The position numbers and the translations under genes are program-made. Below are positions 58,001 to 64,000 of a stretch of 64,000 nucleotides of DNA, one piece after another (position 1 is the stretch's first letter; the number at the start of each line of letters is the position of its first letter). The stretch lies in NCBI GenBank assembly GCA_046347625.1, contig JAXMFU010000007.1, positions 186,001 to 250,000 on the forward strand. The letters run 5' to 3'. The notes beneath the pieces were generated by a model. It had not been told where the DNA came from. It did no database searches and saw only the letters and a program-made list of their open reading frames with translations. The stretch is from CAIMUS01 sp046347625. GTDB lineage: Bacteria > Pseudomonadota > Gammaproteobacteria > Competibacterales > Competibacteraceae.

Positions 58001-58281
58001 ACCCTACCCTTAACGTAGATGTTATCGCCAATGATACTGCTGTCGCGCATTGGAATCTACAATATGGCTACCCCAGTCCCGATCTTCGGGCAAAAATTCC
58101 AGAAGCAGTGGCGAAAGCATCACCCTTGCTCATGATAAAGCTGCATATTCATAACCCTGAATCCCCTAAAAATCTTGGCTTCGGGGACGATCAACGGCTG
58201 CTTGGGCTGGGCATCAGATCACTATGCCTCAGGGAGGCTAGTTCTTCTCATACGGCCTGTATACCTTCATCAAAACCTTAA
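55090..58281 (+). CDS. Large polytopic membrane protein with three C-terminal repeat domains
   Basis: 1063 residues. N-terminal ~400 residues hold about ten TM helices in a GT-C/DUF6311-like layout (FQFILGTGPQWEWIIDDPAQ; HFLANFAQSFRSSGRFFWPI). After ~600 come three ~115-residue repeats (616-728, 779-893, 934-1046). Each starts W..P..WGRWT and contains DVFANxxxVxxWxFxYG and PExRVxIPxEV, probably beta-sandwich and carbohydrate-facing. A role in modifying or displaying the exported glycan is inferred. Repeats 1 and 3 are most alike. Confidence 0.75.
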   Translation: MPKIYHLKFLCFFEQPAWRLLLIALALSIFYFFSIYNFQFILGTGPQWEWIIDDPAQRLIGWLYYAQDQWRFPLFKVNTLGYPDGTNIIFTDSIPICALIFKIIYKITSWKFNYFGFWFFLCYILQALSSSLLLYILGVRSFLSNACGVIIALCASILLQLGYQPPLSSHFLIIFSLCFYFILIKQPFNFLTWSYMVINLIAALLIHAYIFIMVFAIFAATMAELARHKKLTLPVTTLLSSGVLLFCFVILIVAGYIDFDSERSSVGGGFGYYSMNILSPFFSYSKGESYTQLLLGPVTVDATGGQYEGANYLGFGILILSIAILIFFTKQILAIIRSNLFLTIVLIILLVLALSNKIFIGKIEFFQYSFPHFLANFAQSFRSSGRFFWPIFYIISLGTLAFAWRFLPRTLGMMIFILVAIVQFAETAPMRAGEAVRIATVQKPQFTDETLINLINRSPSLYFFPSYSCPRVSTPWRKYTLEILQVAAQRAIPSNSIYESRNSKDCSLERKEFPPKFLEKDRLYIIRPDFESGVTLINNGFEDACSVNNYSIICADFLRNAISQEIGTDAKPLKSILPEGELPYYRLGELIELGSDSERIISLGILKQGWSVPEFWGRWTDGNEVTLQFKLTQPPQEDLILLLNGGPYTNEQHPNLTIDVFANTTHVTQWTFHYGSTTPELRVLIPKEVAGAASLLNIKLHIQDPESPKNLGLGEDRRLLGIGVNSLCLTTVVSDQSACRPSAEHKIYALSKSISLAKQPDISVIPGIVGRGWSAPDDWGRWTKENIAILQFHLAQAPQTDLELLIDGLPSINERHPILHVDVFANDSPVAEWTFHHGHAHPELRVKIPVEVVRASSLLTVMLEIYSLEQLKGSDRDQDGYLPSFGIKSLCLTKANSKCVLPFYQIGELINLADKSDISPAFVLGQGWSFPEPWGRWTEGNEISLYFLLGQPSQKDLEILLNGGPYTNAKHPTLNVDVIANDTAVAHWNLQYGYPSPDLRAKIPEAVAKASPLLMIKLHIHNPESPKNLGFGDDQRLLGLGIRSLCLREASSSHTACIPSSKP

Positions 58282-58337
58282 TAGATATCCTGAAGCCCAG
58301 GAGGCTCTAATGGATCTCCCGTGGAGACCACAAGATG

Positions 58338-59955
58338 TATGGCTTGACCCAGTTAAGGAGATAGAAAATTATACATAATGCGATAGACCTTATTGGAAAT
58401 ATTTATTGTCTTTTTTTTGCGATAGACCTTATTGGAAATATTTATTTTTTTGCAACATTTCTATATATCAATAGGTTATGCGAATTTCATTAAACTCGTT
58501 TTAGGTTTTCAATAAAGTCCATTTATTATTAATATAAGAATTTCGTTTACTAATCCGTTTCGTCCTCAATAAAATTAACTCCATATTCATCGTCTATGGA
58601 ATCAAGCAAGCTATCTTGCTCGAAATGACGATCTTCCCAGTAAGTTATCTTGTCCATGATCCCTGCCATGGTCTCAGCAGTAACTTTTGTCCACGCTATT
58701 TCCAAATTTTTACGCAAACCTTCAAGGGTAAAGTCACAATGTTGTGCCATGTATTGTTTCATGACACCCCAACACTTCTCAATCGGTTGCAATTCTGGGT
58801 GATATTGGGGGGTACGTACTATTTCAATATGCCGATCTTTATACAGGGGATCATTGCAGAGTAGGTGATCCAGTTTGAATACTCTAGGCGGACGATGCTG
58901 ATGGATTAATTCAATCAGTTGTACGCGAAGAAAATCATCGTGGAATGCAATATTGTTGTCAGTCAGCCATTGTTGAAGAACCGATTTCTTACTCGTTAAT
59001 AAGGGCACGTTATCTTCAAGAAACATGTTGTGATAAGGTGCATTGTCCATCATAATGACGGCATTGTCGGCAATATTCGGAAGCAGCTGAGTGGTAAACC
59101 ATTGCGTAAAATTTTTCTCATCCATTGTGCCATGATAATCGCCAGTACGTTGTTTTGCCTGGAAAACAAGCCGAGCTCCATCAACCCATCCCTCTTTGGT
59201 AATCGCATTGAGTATAATAAAACGCTCACCTTTACCTGCAGGTTTATTGATATAGGGACCAAACGATTTATCCAGCCGCGAATCATTTTGCCAATCGCTA
59301 CAATACCATGAAACGTCTGAACCGCTGTAATTCTTATTGATAAATGTTTCGTCAAGATAAACAAGCATTCGTCGACTTTTATTGAGAAGTCGCTTTTTAA
59401 TAAGATATTCTCTTCTCGCCTTTACTACATAATCACGTTCACGAAGTGCCGTGTGTCGCTGCACAGAACCATGGAGAATCTTCCATCGGTACAAACAACG
59501 TCTTAATGTTTCTCGGGCAACAGTAATCCCATGGGCATCGTTAAGAATTCCAACTAAGAGTCGCAAACTGAGATGTTCACGACGAATATTATATGAGCGG
59601 ATGATATCTTGACAAATCGTTTTGATATGATCATCTACAGCATAGGGGCTTGATCCCTTGGGAAACGGCGGAGATAGGGTGTTATTTCTGTTATATTCTG
59701 CCATTATCCGCCATACAGTAACTTCTGAAAGATTAGTAGCTAAAGCTGTCCGACGAGCAGAATTTATAACATTGGGAAACTCCTTGGTCTTTGAATATAG
59801 TTCTTGTTCTTTGTCAAAATAATGCTTAACATGAACCACCATCTCCTTTTCAGGAATGGTTAAAGAGTTTCCTTTGTGTGACATAATAAATCAAATACAA
59901 TTGTACCGATCATATATTGCATCTTATTCTATCTCCTTAACTGGGTCAAGCCATA
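58338..59955. mobile_element. IS630/Tc1-mariner-type element with 27-bp TIRs and TA duplication
   Basis: Perfect inverted repeats TGGCTTGACCCAGTTAAGGA.. at 58340-58366 and 59927-59953, each flanked by TA (58338-58339 and 59954-59955), the target used by this superfamily. Length 1614 bp. Near the left end a ~29-bp direct repeat (TGCGATAGACCTTATTGGAA, 58379 and 58418) may be transposase-binding sites. Confidence 0.92.
58550..59884 (-). CDS. IS630-family (Tc1/mariner superfamily) DDE transposase
   Basis: 444 residues: helix-turn-helix N-terminus (ALATNLSEVTVWRIMAEYNR), then DDE catalytic residues in MLVYLDETFINKNY, VIMMDNAPYHN and HPELQPIEKCWGVMKQYM. Full-length and in frame, enclosed by intact TIRs, so probably functional. 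AT-rich, like the adjacent glycan island. Confidence 0.9.
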   Translation of the reverse strand: MSHKGNSLTIPEKEMVVHVKHYFDKEQELYSKTKEFPNVINSARRTALATNLSEVTVWRIMAEYNRNNTLSPPFPKGSSPYAVDDHIKTICQDIIRSYNIRREHLSLRLLVGILNDAHGITVARETLRRCLYRWKILHGSVQRHTALRERDYVVKARREYLIKKRLLNKSRRMLVYLDETFINKNYSGSDVSWYCSDWQNDSRLDKSFGPYINKPAGKGERFIILNAITKEGWVDGARLVFQAKQRTGDYHGTMDEKNFTQWFTTQLLPNIADNAVIMMDNAPYHNMFLEDNVPLLTSKKSVLQQWLTDNNIAFHDDFLRVQLIELIHQHRPPRVFKLDHLLCNDPLYKDRHIEIVRTPQYHPELQPIEKCWGVMKQYMAQHCDFTLEGLRKNLEIAWTKVTAETMAGIMDKITYWEDRHFEQDSLLDSIDDEYGVNFIEDETD

Positions 59956-60025
59956 GTGGTCTCGCGATCAGCAGTGGTTTGTGACACCCTAACGATCGGT
60001 AAGCAACTTTCGATAGGATCACACG

Positions 60026-60905
60026 ATGTCGGTCATGATTCAACTGCCGTTAGATATTCCTGAGGTGAAGGTGTTGTCAACGGAGTGCCAGCCGGATGGC
60101 GCGCTGCTGATCAAAGTGGAGAGTACCCGTCAGGGTACCTGCTGTAGTCGATGTGGTCGCGAGATTCACCAGTTTCATGGGTATGACCGGCCGATCCAGT
60201 TGCGCCATCTGCCCATTCTGGAGCGGCGGGTTTATCTTGAAATTCGGCCCAAGCGGTATCGGTGCCCCGCTTGCGAGGGGCGGCCGACGACGACCCAACG
60301 GTGTGATCGGTATGAACCGAACCGTCTGCATACCCAGGCGTTTGAGAAGTGGGTGTTGCGCTGTCTGGTGAACAGTACGGTCGTGGATGTCAGCCAGAAG
60401 CTGGGACTGGGGCCCGACGCAGTGGAGGGGATCCTGGGGCGTTGGCTGTCGACGACAGTGGACTGGAGCCAGTTTACGACGCTGGAGACGCTGGGCATTG
60501 ATGAGATTGCGCTGACCGCGGGGGCACGGCAATTATGTGGCGGTGATCAGCACCCGCAATGCCCAGGGGAAGGTATTTATCTTAGCCGTGTTGCCCAATC
60601 GCCTGAAAGCGACCGTCAAGGAGTTTCTGGAGTCGATTCCGGCACCCCTGAAGGCGACGATTCAAACCGTCTGTATCGATATGTATGACGGTTACGCCAA
60701 CGCCGTGTATGAGGTGCTACCTGGCACGACGGTGGTGGTCGATCGCTTCCATGTGGCCCAAGCCTATCACGACAGTGTCGATCAACTCCGCAAGCAGGAA
60801 CTGAAGCGACTGCAGCAGGAACTGCCAGAAGCGGAGTATGAACCACTCAAGGGCTTGATGTGGGTGGTTCGCCAGGAGCCGAAGCCCATTGTCTTACAAT
60901 GTGAA
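60026..60905 (+). pseudogene. Frameshifted and truncated ISL3-family transposase
   Basis: Frame 1 (60026 onward) gives the zinc-finger part GTCCSRCGREIHQFHGYDRP and the segment up to LGIDEIALT. A +1 shift in the G-run near 60519-60523 moves the reading to frame 2 (GNYVAVISTRNAQGKVFILA, VVDRFHVAQAYHDSVDQLRK). Similarity ends at MWVVRQEPK near 60890, before the last third of the enzyme. It is a distant relative of the intact ISL3 copy that follows, so a dead element. Confidence 0.85.
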
Positions 60906-60957
60906 GGACAGCTTTATCAATTAATTATGATTTTTAAGTCGGTTTTACCTGATTGCT

Positions 60958-62360
60958 AAAAAATTGGCTCTCTGGTAATTTGCGTTGCTGGTTACCGGCT
61001 GGTATGCTCTTGATAATTAAGCAAATTGTTCATAGCCTGCCAGATCGATAAAGAGGCGCTGAAACAAATGACTCACCTTGAAAATCCCATAGCAACGTCG
61101 TTTGATTACCTTGATTTTATTATTCAACCCCTCGACAAATCCACTGTGCTTTCGCTCGACAAAATAATTCGTAATCTCCTCCAGTCGCTTGTCTAATGTT
61201 GACAAAAAACTATCAAAACAGTCTAACTCACTTTCCTGAACCAACTGCTTCCACGCGCGTAACCGTTGCTTCGCTTCCGCTTTACTCAGAGGGAGTTCAA
61301 AAATACTCGTTAACGTGTAACAAAAGACATAAGCGGACCCTAATAGAGGCGTATATTTGAACAAACCACTGAGGACTTCTAACTCTTCTGGCTTTACCTC
61401 CGCCGGATTTTTACGGAGTAACCACATCACCCCTTCGAACGCGTGATAATCCGCCTTAGGTAGCTCTTTCTTTACGCGTTTTAGCTCTTTCTTGCGGAGT
61501 TCATCCACTCCTTTCCGATACCGCTTGGCGACATGAAAACGATCCACAATGATCTGCACTCTTTTACCTAAAACTTCCTTTATAGCATTCCTATAGCCTT
61601 CATACCTGTCGCTACACACCACCCGAATCGTTTTACGTAACGCCTTGGGAATGCTCGAAAAAAATTTCTTTACCGTCGCTTTCTCCCGGCCTTCCAACAC
61701 CCCTAGCACCCATATCGCTCCCGTCGCTAACCGGGTCGTTACCATCGTGAAAAAATCCTGATGCCCGTTCTTGGCAGCGATTTCATCTAGCCCCACGTGC
61801 GCTAAGTCCTTAAACTCCTTCCACTCGACTTTTTCACTCACCCGGCGGTCAATGATCCCCTGCACCGCTTCATAACCTAACCCCTCTTTAATACTGACAT
61901 CCGCTACCGTACTATTCACTAAACTGAGTAATACATGCGTTTCATAGGCCTTCGTATGGGGACTCCGGGCATCATACCATGATAACTTCTGGGTGGTCGT
62001 GGGGTGGTCCTCACAATAAGGACATGGATACCTTTTAGGCTTAATTCGGATATACGTCGGCTTCCCTAAAATTGATAAATGACGCAGCGTAATCTCTCTC
62101 CCATAGCCATAAGCCGCCGTGATTCTCTTGCCACAGCGATGACACTCGGTACCTTCCAAGGTACTCGTCACGGTGATAATCATTTCATGATTCGGAGCGA
62201 AGTTAACGGCTTCACTCTTGACATCTTCGATGTCTAAAGGAATTTCGAAACGGTCCATAAGTATTTCATGACCTCTTTACTTGAATCTGCATCGTAGACT
62301 ATAACTTGTTGTTTCTATTATAATTGATTACTCCGCAAGATACCAGAGAGCCAAAAAATT
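60958..62360. mobile_element. Complete ISL3-family insertion sequence with 8-bp target duplication
   Basis: Inverted ends GGCTCTCTGGTAATTTGCG (60966) and, mirrored, GGCTCTCTGGTATCTTGCG (ending 62352) bound 1387 bp. The 8-bp direct repeat AAAAAATT flanks it (60958-60965 and 62353-62360), as typical for ISL3. Confidence 0.92.
61017..62258 (-). CDS. ISL3-family transposase
   Basis: 413 residues. N-terminal zinc-binding C..C pairs (EGTECHRCGKRI; KRYPCPYCEDH), DDE-like core with GLDEIAAKNGHQDFFTMVTT, VVCSDRYEGYRNAIKEVLGK and IIVDRFHVAKRYRKGVDELR, and the ERKHSGFVEGLNNKIKVIKR motif near the end. Intact and within intact ends. Confidence 0.94.
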   Translation of the reverse strand: MDRFEIPLDIEDVKSEAVNFAPNHEMIITVTSTLEGTECHRCGKRITAAYGYGREITLRHLSILGKPTYIRIKPKRYPCPYCEDHPTTTQKLSWYDARSPHTKAYETHVLLSLVNSTVADVSIKEGLGYEAVQGIIDRRVSEKVEWKEFKDLAHVGLDEIAAKNGHQDFFTMVTTRLATGAIWVLGVLEGREKATVKKFFSSIPKALRKTIRVVCSDRYEGYRNAIKEVLGKRVQIIVDRFHVAKRYRKGVDELRKKELKRVKKELPKADYHAFEGVMWLLRKNPAEVKPEELEVLSGLFKYTPLLGSAYVFCYTLTSIFELPLSKAEAKQRLRAWKQLVQESELDCFDSFLSTLDKRLEEITNYFVERKHSGFVEGLNNKIKVIKRRCYGIFKVSHLFQRLFIDLAGYEQFA

Positions 62361-62371
62361 CTTGGACAACC

Positions 62372-63553
62372 TCAATTATGATTCATTTTCTCTGCAATTT
62401 GGTCGAGCGGTATACGAATAACCTCGATCGCTTCTTTCTGCCGTGATACGATCACATATAGATTATCATCATGAATTAAAGTATGAGGATAGCCATATTC
62501 ACCATCTTTAGCTCGCCCAGTCATCTTTCTTTCATAATGTTCGTCAGCAATAATATAATGTTTATCGAAGATTATGCCATCATTCGAAATAGATAATACA
62601 AGCGGTGTACGTGCACCGACGGGCTGGGAATCTGGATTACCAACATAGTAGAAGCGATTATCCGGCAGACGGCCAAAATGAAATTTGGCATTATTATCAG
62701 AAAATTTTGTCTCCGATGGATCGGACCAACTTGCACCGTTATCATGGCTTTCTGTTGCCCATAATAAACCGTGAAAGCCTGGCCCGGTGGTACGAAGCAG
62801 CATATGGATAATACCATCAGAGGTTTGATAGAAAGAGCCTTCACACAGAGCAACAGGCCATTTCATTCTTTCTTGTACTCGCCAAAAACTAGCAGGATCA
62901 TCACTAATTTCAGCCATATTTGGAGGATAAATACCAGTCATCCGCCAGCCGGAAAGCCCCGATGGATTATCTGTGTAAGGAAAAGAAATATTGCCAGCAA
63001 TTATTAAGCGGCCACTTTGTATCTTTTGTGGTCCATGATTAGGAATAACTGGAATTTCAAGATCCAAAATGGTGCTCCAGTTTTCACCATCAGTAGTTGT
63101 TAAAGCCCTCAAGCGTGTAGCTGTATTATCAGCTTCGTACTGGCCGAAGTAAGCTACTAATGTATTTTCATACTGATGAAAGCCCGCCGCCGTTAACACT
63201 AGTTCCTTGTCACCCTTACCAGGTAAAGAATCAACCAAAGGCATAGGTTTAGTCCATCTATTAAAATCCTGTGTATGGGAAATTAAAACCCTCTGTCCCG
63301 GTGCATCCTCATCCCTATGACCATTTGACCAGATTGCATAAAATTTTCCCTTGAAAAAAGTGATATGTGGATGATGAGAATAGGTCCATTCACTATCAGG
63401 AGTGTAAATAAAAACCTGTTCAGTTCTAAGTTTTATTTTTTTTGTGGCAGTGCTATAAGTACTGCTAATTATCTGGGATTGCTGAGCAACAGAACCTATA
63501 CACCAACAGACAGAAAGAAGAAAAATCAGGGCAACCCAATATAATCTTTTCAT
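62372..63553 (-). CDS. Exported sialidase/BNR-type beta-propeller protein
   Basis: 393 residues with a signal peptide (MKRLYWVALIFLLSVCWCIG). Asp-box-like blades recur: TTDGENWSTI, SHDNGASWSDP, and HTQDFNRWTKP. YSHHPHITFFKGKFYAIWSN and GRLPDNRFYYVGNPDSQPVG suggest a glycoside-hydrolase-like six-bladed propeller of the exo-sialidase superfamily. Catalytic residues and substrate not assigned. It is isolated among IS elements; AT-rich like the glycan island, perhaps originally part of it. Confidence 0.75.
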   Translation of the reverse strand: MKRLYWVALIFLLSVCWCIGSVAQQSQIISSTYSTATKKIKLRTEQVFIYTPDSEWTYSHHPHITFFKGKFYAIWSNGHRDEDAPGQRVLISHTQDFNRWTKPMPLVDSLPGKGDKELVLTAAGFHQYENTLVAYFGQYEADNTATRLRALTTTDGENWSTILDLEIPVIPNHGPQKIQSGRLIIAGNISFPYTDNPSGLSGWRMTGIYPPNMAEISDDPASFWRVQERMKWPVALCEGSFYQTSDGIIHMLLRTTGPGFHGLLWATESHDNGASWSDPSETKFSDNNAKFHFGRLPDNRFYYVGNPDSQPVGARTPLVLSISNDGIIFDKHYIIADEHYERKMTGRAKDGEYGYPHTLIHDDNLYVIVSRQKEAIEVIRIPLDQIAEKMNHN

Positions 63554-63862
63554 TTTAAATCCTAGAGTCTAGAGTTTCCCTCTCTTACGGAGGGTCGCCG
63601 AAGGCAGAGTAGAATCCGGGTAGTTGGCCGGTTAGGCCGACAAAACGTGTACACTACGCTCCCCAGCGCCCTAGTAAGTGCTTGGAGGACGTATGAACCG
63701 GGCAAAAGAGCAGTTTTTGACATTGGCCATAATTTTTGCAAGTATTTTTTGTCCATCTCAACAAGAAGAGCCGTCTCCACTTCAAAATTTCAATATGGCA
63801 ATAAGTATAGGAGATCGTTAAGTGAACAAACCTACTATAGAATATCATATCGGTATCAATGC

Positions 63863-63900
63863 CAGCAATTCTCATTTTACAGCAATTCTCAATTTGGATT
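63863..63900. repeat. Two abutting ends of CAGCAATTCTC-type insertion sequences
   Basis: CAGCAATTCTCATTTT (63863-63878) is followed at once by CAGCAATTCTCAATTTGG (63880 onward). The second is the outer end of the element running off the window; the first is a solo end of the 43443-type IS. The rest of 63554-63862 shows no supported gene. Confidence 0.7.
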
Positions 63901-63905
63901 CCACG

Positions 63906-64000
63906 CTATCCCGACTTGACAGAGACCGGTTCGAGGGCGTGTAGCATGAAGACCATCAGTTGATCCCAGCTGTGGAAGGGCAGGTACTGGAGCAGCGCTC
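63906..64000 (-). CDS. C-terminus of a transposase related to the 43508-44845 enzyme (cut by window edge)
   Basis: Reading leftward from the window end gives LLQYLPFHSWDQLMVFMLHA then LEPVSVKSG and a TAG at 63906-63908. This parallels TSYLCFESWGALMTFMLQSFEP..LETG of the intact transposase. The outer inverted repeat follows at 63880-63900. Diverged copy of the same family, partial because the window stops. Confidence 0.75.
   Translation of the reverse strand, partial: ALLQYLPFHSWDQLMVFMLHALEPVSVKSG

Noticed and set aside
1..64000. CRISPR array, tRNA or rRNA genes
   Set aside because: No regularly spaced direct repeats with unique spacers and no recognisable tRNA or rRNA sequence; the repeats present are palindromic extragenic families.

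Overview
The window looks like chromosomal DNA of a GC-rich gammaproteobacterium. The support is the gene set: a group 1 (Hyb-type) [NiFe] hydrogenase operon with a perfect FNR box, a single-chain glycine decarboxylase, CysB, a ThiO/ThiS/ThiG operon under a TPP riboswitch, and several families of extragenic palindromes with a REP-associated tyrosine transposase. Species cannot be read from the sequence. No rRNA, tRNA or CRISPR array was seen.

Layout. 0-5 kb is a toxin-antitoxin island: MazE/PemK-like, Phd/PIN, DUF1778/GNAT, a broken second MazE copy and a second antitoxin/PIN pair, plus a lone cyclase-family gene. 5.9-12.7 kb is the hydrogenase locus on the minus strand (hybO-hybA-hybB-hybC-hybD-hemerythrin) with hybE divergent, followed by remnants of an Isp1/Isp2-like electron-transfer pair. 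13.4-21.3 kb is housekeeping: gcvP, yqhA-like, a CorC/HlyC-like membrane protein, gcvT and threonine ammonia-lyase. 21.4-28.8 kb is an accessory region with two giant STAND-type proteins, TIR-NACHT-FGE and NACHT-FGE, on either side of a RAYT transposase and its REPs. 29-43.3 kb holds thiamine biosynthesis, cysB, msrA, a peptidase C26 gene, cfa, an ACP-AMP ligase-acyltransferase fusion and a glutathione peroxidase, with many dispersed repeats. 43.4-47 kb is IS-scarred. 47.2-58.3 kb is an AT-rich, probably transferred, O-antigen or surface-glycan export island (Wzm, Wzt, a two-methyltransferase coiled-coil protein, an epimerase, a glycosyltransferase and a large membrane protein). 58.3-64 kb is a pile-up of insertion sequences around one exported sialidase-like gene.

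Most notable observation. The two STAND proteins end in formylglycine-generating-enzyme (C-type-lectin-fold) domains. Their last ~40 codons carry the signature of a diversity-generating retroelement (DGR) variable region: identical 28-bp and 20-bp flanks, equal length, and 22 differences in 70 bases, of which 20 fall at first or second codon positions. No reverse transcriptase or template repeat lies in the window, so a DGR acting in trans from elsewhere in the genome is inferred. These would be hypervariable sensors attached to NTPase and TIR signalling modules.

A second notable system is the glycan island. Wzt carries a C-terminal extension and the next gene encodes two methyltransferase folds plus a coiled coil made of exact 42-bp repeats. 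This resembles, in logic, the WbdD chain-terminator/ruler of ABC-transporter-dependent O-antigens.
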